Source: Mesorhizobium sp. WSM4306
GTDB lineage: Bacteria > Pseudomonadota > Alphaproteobacteria > Rhizobiales > Rhizobiaceae
Length of the DNA stretch: 64,000 nt
NCBI RefSeq assembly: GCF_007003975.1
Contig: NZ_VFTC01000026.1
Location: 34,631-98,630, forward strand
Direction of reading: 5' to 3'
This document shows, piece after piece, positions 56,778 through 64,000 of this stretch. Under the pieces are notes generated by a model. The model saw nothing but the letters and a program-made list of their open reading frames with translations. It made no database searches and had not been told where the DNA came from. The translations under genes were made by a program, and so were the position numbers. Positions within the stretch are counted from its first letter, which is position 1. Every line of letters begins with the position of its first letter.

Positions 56778-57695
56778 TCAGTTGTTGCGGATTGCCACGA
56801 AACTTGCCGCGGCCTTCAGCAGGGTCGCCTGGTCGCCATAGGGTTCGAGCAATTCATGCGCCTGCGTGACCAGCCCATGGAGCTGGCTGCGCGCCCAGTT
56901 CGTGCCGTGCAGCGCCACCAGCGTCGCCTTGCCGGCGGCGGCGTCCTTGCCGGTCGCCTTGCCCATCTGGCTGGCATCGGCGGTCAGGTCGAGCAGATCG
57001 TCGGCAAGCTGGAAGGCAAGCCCGACTGCCGAGCCGAATTCGGCCAGCCGGTCGCGGTCCTGCGGGGCGGCGCCGGCAACGATAGCGCCGGCTTCGCAGG
57101 CGAAGCGGATCAGCGCGCCGGTCTTCATCGCCTGCAGCCGGATGATGCCGGCCTCGTCCGGCCTGATACGCTCGGCTTCGAGGTCGAGTGTCTGGCCGCC
57201 GACCATGCCGCCGGCGCCGGCGGCACGGGCCAGCGCCAGCACCAGGGCTGCCCTGCGCTCCGCCGGCAAGGCCGTTGCCTCGTCGGCGAGTATGTCGAAG
57301 GCGAGCGTCAACAGCGCGTCGCCCGCCAGGATGGCGGTGGCTTCGTCGAAGGCCTTGTGCACGGTCGGCTGGCCTCGGCGCAGATCGTCGTCGTCCATGG
57401 ACGGCAGATCGTCATGGATCAGCGAATAGCAATGCACGCACTCGAGCGCGGCCGCCACGCGCGACGCGGCCTCGCCATCGGCACCGAAAAGGGCGGCACT
57501 TTCCATGACCAGGAAGGGGCGCAGACGCTTGCCGCCGTTCAGCACGCCATGGCGCATGGCCGCCATCAGGCGCTCCGGCCGGGCGATCTCGCCGGCAAGC
57601 GTACGGCCGTCGAGCAACAGCCTGAGTTCGATCTCGATCGCCGCCGCCCGCACCAGAAGTGCGGCTTCAAAAGCCATTTGCTCGTCTTTCGTCAT
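56778..57695 (-). CDS. ispA: Geranyl/farnesyl diphosphate synthase
   Basis: The 305-residue trans-prenyltransferase makes farnesyl diphosphate from IPP and DMAPP/GPP. The first aspartate-rich motif is DDLPSMDDDD, preceded by GGKRLRPFL, and the second is LADDLLD. Start and length are normal. It is divergent from mtgA. Confidence 0.94.
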   Translation of the reverse strand: MTKDEQMAFEAALLVRAAAIEIELRLLLDGRTLAGEIARPERLMAAMRHGVLNGGKRLRPFLVMESAALFGADGEAASRVAAALECVHCYSLIHDDLPSMDDDDLRRGQPTVHKAFDEATAILAGDALLTLAFDILADEATALPAERRAALVLALARAAGAGGMVGGQTLDLEAERIRPDEAGIIRLQAMKTGALIRFACEAGAIVAGAAPQDRDRLAEFGSAVGLAFQLADDLLDLTADASQMGKATGKDAAAGKATLVALHGTNWARSQLHGLVTQAHELLEPYGDQATLLKAAASFVAIRNN

Positions 57696-57826
57696 GGCCG
57701 GGAGCGGTAGCCGACACTCAGACGTTGCGCAAGAAGCCTCGCGCCATTATGCCGGAGGCGGGAGACTGGCGCGGGTGGGGCGGCTTGACGGAACCGATCG
57801 TCGATCATGAAATCGAAGGGCTGGAC

Positions 57827-58534
57827 ATGGCGCGACCGAGGCGCGTGAACCGCGCCGGTCTGAAGCGCGTGGCTCGGCGCTGCCTGGTCGCCGCCGCCGT
57901 GCTGGCGGCGATACCCATTGTGCTGACCTTCCTTTACCTGCCGTCCTTCGTGCATCCGATATCGACCTTGATGGTCAAAGACCTGGCGACATTTTCCGGC
58001 TACGACCGGCGCTGGGTGTCGATCGACGATGTGTCGCCGGTGCTGGCCAATTCGGTGATCATGTCGGAGGACGGCCAGTTCTGCTTCCATCGCGGCGTCG
58101 ACCTCGGCGAATTGCGCGGCGTCGTCGACGATGCGCTGGCCGGCGAGGCAACGCGCGGCGCCTCGACCATCACCATGCAGACGGTGAAGAACCTCTTCCT
58201 ATGGTCGCGGCCGCTGGGCTCGGTGCGCAAGGTGGTCGAACTGCCGCTGGCCGTTTATTTCGACGCGGTGATGTCGAAACGGCGGATCATGGAGATCTAC
58301 CTCAACATCGCCGAGTGGGGCCCGGGCATTTACGGCATCGAAGCGGCGGCGCAGCATCATTTCGGCGTTTCGGCCAAACAGCTGTCGCGGCGGCAGGCGG
58401 CATTGCTCGCCGTCTCGCTGCCCAACCCGATCGCCCGCAATCCGGCCAAGCCTGGTCCGGGTCTGCGGCGGCTGGCGTCGCTGATCGAGCGGCGCGCCGG
58501 CCGCTCCGGCGCCTATGTCGGGTGTTTGGACTAA
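57827..58534 (+). CDS. mtgA: Monofunctional peptidoglycan glycosyltransferase
   Basis: The 235-residue GT51 enzyme polymerises lipid II. It has a membrane anchor (about 18-40), the catalytic motif SEDGQFCFHRGVD, RGASTITMQTVKNLFLW and KRRIMEIYLNIAEWGPGIYG. No transpeptidase domain follows. GAAGGG precedes ATG 57827. Confidence 0.95.
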   Translation: MARPRRVNRAGLKRVARRCLVAAAVLAAIPIVLTFLYLPSFVHPISTLMVKDLATFSGYDRRWVSIDDVSPVLANSVIMSEDGQFCFHRGVDLGELRGVVDDALAGEATRGASTITMQTVKNLFLWSRPLGSVRKVVELPLAVYFDAVMSKRRIMEIYLNIAEWGPGIYGIEAAAQHHFGVSAKQLSRRQAALLAVSLPNPIARNPAKPGPGLRRLASLIERRAGRSGAYVGCLD

Positions 58535-58732
58535 GCTGCACCGATATTCAGATGAGGCCGGCCTGACCTCAAATCTCGGCATACCTTGTGGTGCCGGCAA
58601 AAAAATTCGCCGCAGTGCTGGCCAAAACGGCGCAGGGCGTGTATAGGCACCCGACTTTCTCAGATTATGGCCCTGACGCGGCCCTTTCACGAGGGCTATC
58701 GGGGCATTTTGACCATGTAGTGGAGCATATCC

Positions 58733-58915
58733 ATGGCCGTTCCGAAACGAAAAACCTCTCCGTCCAAGCGCGGCATGCGCCGCTCGGCCGACGCTCTCAA
58801 GGCCCCGACCTATGTCGAGGACAAGAATTCCGGCGAAATGCGCCGCCCGCACCACATCGACCTGAAGACCGGCATGTATCGCGGCCGCCAGGTTTTGACG
58901 CCCAAGGAAAGCTGA
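58733..58915 (+). CDS. rpmF: 50S ribosomal protein L32
   Basis: The 60-residue protein starts MAVPKRKTSPSKRGMRRS and ends GRQVLTPKES, as in alphaproteobacterial L32. The cysteine zinc site of some L32 forms is absent. It is followed by a good terminator. Confidence 0.97.
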   Translation: MAVPKRKTSPSKRGMRRSADALKAPTYVEDKNSGEMRRPHHIDLKTGMYRGRQVLTPKES

Positions 58916-58948
58916 GACCAGCTTTTCGAAGGTTGAATACCAAAAAGG

Positions 58949-58972
58949 ACCGGCCATTGGCCGGTCTTTTTG
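58949..58972 (+). terminator. Rho-independent terminator of rpmF
   Basis: GACCGGCC-ATT-GGCCGGTC is a perfect 8-bp stem followed by TTTTT (58968-58972), 33 bp after the rpmF stop. Confidence 0.9.
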
Positions 58973-59132
58973 CGTTTGGTGGCCGCCCGGCTGCTTCGCG
59001 CCGTTCTCTATGCCAAAGGCCGGACCATCGCTGGCGATACACGCCGCCATCGCGGTGCTGTATTGCGTTGCGTCGCCGCGATTGCGGCTGAAGTAGGCGC
59101 CTGCACCGTTGGTGGGCGACAGAGGAAACCGC

Positions 59133-60080
59133 ATGACTAAGCTCACCACAGCGCCGCGCGACGTCTTCCAGACATTCCTGAACTTCCCGCTGGTCGAGGA
59201 TCTCGATGCGCTGAAGGCCGATGTCGCCATCATCGGCATGCCTTACGGCAGTCCCTATACGATCGACGAGCTGATCAACGACCAGACCAACGCGCCGACC
59301 GCGGTTCGGCGCGCCTCGCAGCGCATCAGTCTCGGGCTCGACCGTTATGATTTCGACATTGGCGGGACCCTGTTCGACGGACAGGACGTCAGGATAGTCG
59401 ATGTCGGCGATGTCCTCGGCGATGCCGCCGGCGGCCACTACGGGCGGGCCGAAGCGGCGATCCGCAAGATCCGCGCCGCCGGCGCCTTGCCGATCACCAT
59501 CGGCGGCGATCACGGCATCCCGATCCCGATCTTCCGGGCGCTCGATGGCGAAGGGCCGATCACCCTGGTTCAGATCGATGCCCATCTCGACTGGCGCGAC
59601 AACGTCAACGGCGTCAGGGAAGGCTATTCCAGTCCGATCCGCCGTGCTTCGGAGATGGCGCATATCGCCGAGATTTTCCAGCTCGGCATCCGTGGCCAGG
59701 GCAGCGCCCGGCTTGAGGAGGTCGAGGCGGCGCGCGCCTACGGCTCCAACATCATCACCGCCGATGAATGGCAGGACATCGGAACGGCGGTGCTGCTCAA
59801 GCGCATCCCGGATGGCGGCCGCTACTACCTCACCATAGACGCCGACGGTCTCGATCCTGCGGTGATGCCGGCGGTCGAAGGGCCGGCACCTGGCGGCATC
59901 AGCTACCGGCAGACGATCGAGCTGATCAAGGGGCTGTTCGCCAAGGGCCGCGTCGTCGGCATGGACATTGTCGAGATCGCACCGGCGCGCGACGTCAACG
60001 AGATCACATCGATGACCGCCGGCACCATCATCCTCAATGCCATCGGCGCTGCCGTGCGCACTGGGCAATTCAGGCGCTGA
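59133..60080 (+). CDS. Agmatinase/arginase-family ureohydrolase
   Basis: The 315-residue protein has the dimanganese motifs GGDHGIPIP, DAHLDWRD and TIDADGLDPAVMP, so the metal ligands are in place. The family hydrolyses agmatine, guanidinobutyrate or related guanidines; the exact substrate is not clear. ATG 59133 has AGAGGAAA upstream. Confidence 0.88.
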   Translation: MTKLTTAPRDVFQTFLNFPLVEDLDALKADVAIIGMPYGSPYTIDELINDQTNAPTAVRRASQRISLGLDRYDFDIGGTLFDGQDVRIVDVGDVLGDAAGGHYGRAEAAIRKIRAAGALPITIGGDHGIPIPIFRALDGEGPITLVQIDAHLDWRDNVNGVREGYSSPIRRASEMAHIAEIFQLGIRGQGSARLEEVEAARAYGSNIITADEWQDIGTAVLLKRIPDGGRYYLTIDADGLDPAVMPAVEGPAPGGISYRQTIELIKGLFAKGRVVGMDIVEIAPARDVNEITSMTAGTIILNAIGAAVRTGQFRR

Positions 60081-60242
60081 GCCGGGTGACACGGTTGTTG
60101 CACCCGGTCTTCGACCGTGTTCGCGGCTGTCAGCGAAAAATCTTGACGGCGTGCTTGCGGGGCATTCTACAGAAGGTGCCCCCATTGTTTACGCAATTCC
60201 GGACCGCTCACACTTTCCTGGAATTGCTAGAGGAGACGCCTG

Positions 60243-60644
60243 ATGTTCGGTGCTATCCCGCTGCTGATCGTGCCCTTCGTGGCCTACAATCTCGGACTCC
60301 TCGGAATATTCGGCAGCGGCGACGATCCGTGGGCCACCGAGATCTTCTCGTTCCGCATGATGTCTGGCGGGGTGTTTTCGATGACGCTCGGTGACCTGAT
60401 GGTGGTGATCGGGCTGATCTTCCTGTTCCTCGAAATGGTGAAATCGGTGCGCACCACGAACGCCTCGATCATGGACCATCTGTTGTCGACGCTGGTCTTC
60501 GTGGCGTTCCTGGTTGAGTTCCTGCTGGTGAAGGGCGCGGCGCACTCCGTCTTCTTCACGCTGATGGTGATCGCCCTGTTCGACGTGCTGGCCGGTTTCT
60601 CGGTCTCGATGCGGTCGGCGAGCCGGGATATCAACCTGAACTAG
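60243..60644 (+). CDS. Small conserved membrane protein
   Basis: The 133-residue protein has about four hydrophobic segments (4-24, 45-65, 76-98, 102-122) and little else. It resembles hypothetical membrane proteins common in alphaproteobacteria. GAGGAGA precedes the ATG. Confidence 0.8.
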   Translation: MFGAIPLLIVPFVAYNLGLLGIFGSGDDPWATEIFSFRMMSGGVFSMTLGDLMVVIGLIFLFLEMVKSVRTTNASIMDHLLSTLVFVAFLVEFLLVKGAAHSVFFTLMVIALFDVLAGFSVSMRSASRDINLN

Positions 60645-60652
60645 CCTAAGTC

Positions 60653-61084
60653 TCAGCCCGTATCGGCGGTGAAGCCGGCGGCCTCGATGCCGGCGATGGC
60701 GGCGGCCTCGTCATTGTCCGACGTATCGCCCGAAATGCCGACTGCGCCGATGACCGTGCCAGACTTGTCGCGGATCAGCACGCCGCCGACGACCGGCAGG
60801 ACGCGCCCGCCCGAGACGTCGGAAATGCCGGCAACGAGATGCGGCCGCTCCTTGGCGAAAGCCTCGACGCGGCGCGAGCCCATGCCGATGGCGAGCGCGC
60901 CATAGGCCTTGCCGGCCGACATTTGCGGGCGCAGGAACGAGGCGCCGTCCTGGCGCTGGAAGGCGACGAGATGAGCTCCGGCATCGAGCACGGAGACGCC
61001 GAGCGGCTTAAGCTTCAGCTCGGCGCCCTTGGCGAAAGCGGCGTCGATGATTTGCTTGGCCTTTTCGAGGGTCAACACGGTCAT
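60653..61084 (-). CDS. GlcG/HbpS-family heme-binding-like protein
   Basis: The 143-residue protein fits the GlcG/DUF336 family: LTLEKAKQIIDAAFAKGAEL, GMGSRR, and GGVLIRDKSGTVIGAVGISGD. Relatives bind heme or accompany glycolate and diol metabolism; no such genes are near. ATG 61084 is chosen over an upstream start. Confidence 0.88.
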   Translation of the reverse strand: MTVLTLEKAKQIIDAAFAKGAELKLKPLGVSVLDAGAHLVAFQRQDGASFLRPQMSAGKAYGALAIGMGSRRVEAFAKERPHLVAGISDVSGGRVLPVVGGVLIRDKSGTVIGAVGISGDTSDNDEAAAIAGIEAAGFTADTG

Positions 61085-61267
61085 GGCAGTCTCCTGTTCA
61101 AAACGCGTCAATCATCGGCCGGGATCACGAGACGCAAAATCCCTGTTGCGGTTGAAATTGCTTCGCGTGGGAAAGCGGAATGGCGGGCGGTCAAAGCGGC
61201 GTGCAGTTGACCGGCATCCGGCCGATATGCTCAGCCGCTCCAGTCTACCATCGACGATTGGCAATCG

Positions 61268-61507
61268 TCAGGCGATTTTTTTCTTGGCCCGCGCCGGCTT
61301 CTTGACCGGGGCGGCGGGGGCGTTGGCGAGGTCTTCGGCTTCTTTGGCAAGGCGCAGTGCCCGCAGCTTGTTGGTCTTGGCCTGGCGGGCGTCGGCCTCG
61401 GCGACATACTCCGCCATCGCCTTTTGCCGCACCGTGGCTGCCTCTTCCTGCTTCTTGAAACGCATATCTGCCCGGGCGCGAGCAGTATCCTTAGAGTTCT
61501 CAACCAA
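61268..61507 (-). CDS. Small lysine- and alanine-rich hypothetical protein
   Basis: The 79-residue charged helical protein contains RADMRFKKQEEAATVRQKAM and ends in a lysine-rich tail (KKPARAKKKIA). It resembles the DUF6481 proteins of rhizobia. The start is a TTG at 61507 or ATG 61465. Confidence 0.65.
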   Translation of the reverse strand: MVENSKDTARARADMRFKKQEEAATVRQKAMAEYVAEADARQAKTNKLRALRLAKEAEDLANAPAAPVKKPARAKKKIA

Positions 61508-61602
61508 GAGCGTTATCCAATCCCATAAATTATGTTTTTCAGCCCCTTGATAGCAGAGCCGCCCAATAAATGGGAAAATAAGTTGGTCAGGAGGCGGCGG
61601 CC

Positions 61603-61720
61603 TAGAGCCGGATCACTTCAGGTCGAATCGACCTGAAGTCTGAATCCGCCTCTAAATTAAAGAAGTAGAGCATGATGTCGTCCGAAAACCGCTTCACACT
61701 TTTCGGCATCATGCTCTAGG
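61603..61720. repeat. Bipartite palindromic intergenic repeat (two hairpins)
   Basis: Hairpin A has perfect 12-bp arms ACTTCAGGTCGA and TCGACCTGAAGT (61615-61639), enclosed by TAGAG/CTCTA. Hairpin B runs 61668-61716, GAGCATGATG and TCCGAAAA against TTTTCGG and CATCATGCTC. The plan equals that at 17367, and B equals 19055. The end supplies or touches the TAG stop of the HxlR gene. Confidence 0.8.
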
Positions 61721-62228
61721 CGGCGGTCGACGCCTTGCGAGCCACCACCGCCTCGTATCCGGCCTGCAATGTGGCACGAACGGAAGGCCGCCCCGGCACA
61801 GTGGCAGGCGTGCCCAGATGCTCGTGGCGCAGCTCGTCCATGAACTGCTCCCACATCGCCGGCCCGCCTTTTTCCAGGAGTTCGGCGCGGATCGAAAGCT
61901 CCTCGCTGACCGGCAGCCAGACGCGGCCCCAGGCGCCGAGATGGGCCATGATCGGCACCAGCGTGATGGCCATTTCGGTCAGGCTGTAGATCGCCTTCTG
62001 CTTGTGCGAGGGGTCGTCGGCCTTGGTCAGCATGCCGAGTTCCATCAGCCGTTTCAGCCGGTCGGCCAGGATGTTGGAAGCGATGCCCTCGATCGAGCCG
62101 TTGAGCAGCTCGCGAAAGTGGCGTTTGCCGCCAAAAATCATGTCGCGCAGGATGATCAGGCTCCAGCGGTCGCCGAATACTTCCAGCGACAGATTGATCG
62201 GGCATCCCGAGCGGTGTTCGGTTTTCAT
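61716..62228 (-). CDS. HxlR-family regulator
   Basis: The 170-residue winged-helix protein has the HxlR core CPINLSLEVFGDRWSLIILRD followed by RHFRELLNGSIEGIASNILADRLKRL. It is divergent from the hydrolase gene at 62329. The GGTTGCA/TGCAACC dyad between them is the likely operator. The C-terminal extension beyond residue 115 is longer than in small HxlR proteins. Confidence 0.92.
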   Translation of the reverse strand: MKTEHRSGCPINLSLEVFGDRWSLIILRDMIFGGKRHFRELLNGSIEGIASNILADRLKRLMELGMLTKADDPSHKQKAIYSLTEMAITLVPIMAHLGAWGRVWLPVSEELSIRAELLEKGGPAMWEQFMDELRHEHLGTPATVPGRPSVRATLQAGYEAVVARKASTAA

Positions 62229-62248
62229 CCGACTCTCCCCAAAAAACT

Positions 62249-62285
62249 GGTTGCATTATCGTATCAGTTTTATTATCGTGCAACC
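62249..62285. promoter_or_regulatory. HxlR operator region
   Basis: GGTTGCA (62249-62255) is inverted as TGCAACC (62279-62285), and ATTATCGT occurs twice between the arms (62255-62262 and 62272-62279). This 37-bp AT-rich site lies in the divergent gap. Confidence 0.55.
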
Positions 62286-62328
62286 GATTGCAAAACGCAA
62301 TCAGTTTGAGCTTAAGCGAGGAGATCCC

Positions 62329-63162
62329 ATGACAAAGGCCGCGGCACCCGAAATCGTTTCCCAGGCGTTTGGCGACCCCCGGGATCCAGCCGTGCTGCTG
62401 ATCATGGGCGCCATGGCCTCGATGCTGTGGTGGCCGGAGGCGCTTTGCAAAAAACTTGCCGGCGAAGGCCGTTTCGTAATCCGCTATGACAACCGCGACA
62501 CCGGCCTGTCGACCAAATATGCGCCGGGCGAACCGCCGTATACATTCGATGACATGGCGGACGATGCCGTGCGCGTCCTCGACAGCCATGGCATAGGGAA
62601 GGCGCATGTGGTCGGGATGTCGATGGGCGGCATGATCGCGCAACGACTGGTGTTGAAACATCCCTCGCGTGTCATCTCGCTGACGGTGATCAGCAGTTCG
62701 CCGGTGGGCATCGACACATCGCATCTGCCGGGAACGACCGAGGCCTATATGGAGCACTCGGCCGACGGCGCCAAGGTCGACTGGTCGGACCGCGACCAGG
62801 TGGTCGGCTTCGTCGTCAAGGACGCGCGCGCCATCGCAAGCACCGCGCATCCGTTCGACGAGAAGGCGATGAGGGCGTTCATTGAACGGGACTATGACCG
62901 ATCCGGCGGTTTTTTGAGCGCGACCAACCATTTCATGCTGAAAGGCGGCGAGGATCTGAAAGGGCGCCTGCACGAGATCAAGGCCCCGCTGCTGGTCATC
63001 CACGGGACGTCAGATCCGATCTTTCCAGTCGAGCATGGCGCGGCTCTTGCCGATGCCATCGCCGGTGCACGGCTTGTCCGCATCGAAGGCGGTGGCCACG
63101 AACTGCATCCCCAGGATTGGGGCACGATTGCCGCAGCTATCATTGCCCATACCAAGCCCTGA
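62329..63162 (+). CDS. Alpha/beta hydrolase
   Basis: The 277-residue protein has the nucleophile elbow VGMSMGGMIAQ, an acid in HGTSDPIFP and histidine in GGGHELH. No signal peptide. The form is close to aclacinomycin methylesterase-like and haloalkane-type esterases. CGAGGAG precedes ATG 62329. The HxlR regulator is divergent. Confidence 0.9.
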   Translation: MTKAAAPEIVSQAFGDPRDPAVLLIMGAMASMLWWPEALCKKLAGEGRFVIRYDNRDTGLSTKYAPGEPPYTFDDMADDAVRVLDSHGIGKAHVVGMSMGGMIAQRLVLKHPSRVISLTVISSSPVGIDTSHLPGTTEAYMEHSADGAKVDWSDRDQVVGFVVKDARAIASTAHPFDEKAMRAFIERDYDRSGGFLSATNHFMLKGGEDLKGRLHEIKAPLLVIHGTSDPIFPVEHGAALADAIAGARLVRIEGGGHELHPQDWGTIAAAIIAHTKP

Positions 63163-63253
63163 CAGAGGCTTGACAGGCTCCCTGCGGAAATAGCCAGCTG
63201 ACATTTCTGTGTTGTCAGGCAGTGTCAACGCATTCGAAAACAAGCGAGCAAGC

Positions 63254-63910
63254 ATGTCCCTGACGTTCCATTTCCATCCGCTGGCATCGTTCTGCTGGAA
63301 ACCGCTGATCGCGTTTTACGAGAACGACACTCCCTTCACGCCGGTCATCGTCGATCTCGGCGATGAGCAGTCGCGCGCGGCGTTCCTGAAGGTTTCGCCG
63401 ACCGGCAAAATGCCGGCGCTGCGTGACGATGCGCGCAACCGCACGGTGCTGGAATCGACTATCGTCATCGAATATCTCGCCGCGCACTATCCAGGCCCGG
63501 TCGAGTTCATCCCCACAGACATCGATCTGGCGCTGGCCGTCCGCCAGGCCGACCGTTTCTATGATTTCTACGTCCAGACGCCGATGCAAAAGATCGTCGG
63601 CGACAGGCTGCGGCCGCAGGACAAGACCGATCCGTTCGGGGTCGAGGAGGCGCGCGCGCAACTGCGCAACGCCTACGCGATCGTCGAGGAGGAGATGCGC
63701 TCGAAAATCTGGGCGGCCGGCCATAGCTTTACCATGGCCGACTGTGCGGCCTCGCCGGCGCTGTTCTACGCCAACAAGGTCGAGCCGTTCGGCGACAAAT
63801 ATCCGGCCGTGAAACGCTACCACGACCGCCTGCTCAAGCGGCCCTCTTTCGCCAGGGTGGTCGAGGAGGCGCAGCCCTACTTCAAATTCTTCCCCTACAA
63901 TAACGGCTGA
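63254..63910 (+). CDS. Glutathione S-transferase family protein
   Basis: The 218-residue protein has an N-terminal thioredoxin-like GSH site (FHFHPLASFCWKPLIAFYEN, GKMPALRDD, ESTIVIEYLA) and a helical C-terminal domain (FTMADCAASPALFYA). ATG 63254 is preferred to an upstream in-frame codon. Detoxification or redox role likely; substrate unknown. Confidence 0.9.
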   Translation: MSLTFHFHPLASFCWKPLIAFYENDTPFTPVIVDLGDEQSRAAFLKVSPTGKMPALRDDARNRTVLESTIVIEYLAAHYPGPVEFIPTDIDLALAVRQADRFYDFYVQTPMQKIVGDRLRPQDKTDPFGVEEARAQLRNAYAIVEEEMRSKIWAAGHSFTMADCAASPALFYANKVEPFGDKYPAVKRYHDRLLKRPSFARVVEEAQPYFKFFPYNNG

Positions 63911-63941
63911 TCTGCACGATCCCGCCTAAAGCGTGTCGCTA

Positions 63942-64000
63942 TTAATTGGCCTCATATCCGGCAGCCTTGAAGAAGTTTCTGCATTCGGCTGGCTCGAACA
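63942..64000 (-). mobile_element. IS630-type transposase, C-terminal end only
   Basis: Read on the minus strand, the last 18 codons are FEPAECRNFFKAAGYEAN followed by TAA, the usual closing sequence of IS630-family transposases (FxPxECRNYFxxAGY). The gene continues beyond the window edge, so whether the element is complete cannot be seen. AAAGCGTGTCGC just outside (63928-63939) resembles half of repeat hairpin A. Confidence 0.7.

Overview
The window is GC-rich alphaproteobacterial chromosome, almost certainly Mesorhizobium or a close relative. The best single pointer is a 355-residue channel at 9094-10161 (minus) that keeps the selectivity filter, cyclic-nucleotide pocket residues and even the residue numbering of MlotiK1, the structurally studied channel of Mesorhizobium loti. 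Rhizobial palindromic repeats, a cysteine-free L36 protein and the general gene style agree. Genes are dense, on both strands, and many operons use ATGA-type overlaps. I see no rRNA, tRNA, CRISPR array, plasmid functions or symbiosis genes. One truncated IS630-type transposase enters at the right edge.

Layout. 1-3.5 kb: partial TetR regulator divergent from a Tat-exported molybdenum hydroxylase with a diheme cytochrome c. 3.7-8.4 kb: RND efflux adaptor and pump, and a tiny DUF3309 protein. 8.6-11.2 kb: DOPA-dioxygenase-like protein, the MlotiK1 orthologue, and a divergent HD phosphohydrolase that carries the YHNxxH...HD arrangement of cyclic-nucleotide phosphodiesterases. 11.6-18.6 kb: arabinoside utilisation (ArsR-type regulator with a large C-terminal domain, GH51 arabinofuranosidase, sugar ABC importer). 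18.8-22.7 kb: a second, cytosolic molybdenum hydroxylase operon ending in a MoaD-like protein. 22.8-26 kb: NAD(P)-binding protein, LysR regulator and MFS transporter. 26.4-34.5 kb: housekeeping and hypothetical genes (DUF1244, N-formylglutamate amidohydrolase, DUF1036, pyruvate kinase, hydrolase, TPR, L36, DUF1311, purEK).

34.6-37.3 kb: sugar kinase, RpiR regulator and TIM-barrel isomerase operon. 37.5-39 kb: ECF sigma factor and anti-sigma factor. 39.3-45.1 kb: an amino-compound catabolic locus (SelA-like PLP enzyme, RidA-like protein, polar amino-acid ABC importer, IclR regulator). 45-49 kb: two DUF465 genes, ispG, lytic transglycosylase, a remnant of a chloramphenicol-phosphotransferase-like gene, and a Stf0-type sulfotransferase. 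49.1-51.5 kb: hybrid histidine kinase with two receiver domains. 51.6-53 kb: AhpD-like protein and ECF41 sigma factor behind an exact ECF41-type promoter. 53-56.7 kb: phosphotransferase-like protein, TetR, SDR and quinone-oxidoreductase genes. 56.8-61.5 kb: ispA, mtgA, rpmF, agmatinase-family and small genes. 61.7-64 kb: HxlR regulator divergent from a hydrolase, a GST, and the IS630 tail.

No defence or mobile island is visible. The most interesting points are the channel/phosphodiesterase-like divergent pair, the ECF41 promoter match, a patch of alien codon usage inside the RND pump gene, the catabolic locus at 39-45 kb, the tandem repeat at 31.26 kb, and palindromic repeat elements that sit exactly at gene 3' ends and supply or touch stop codons.
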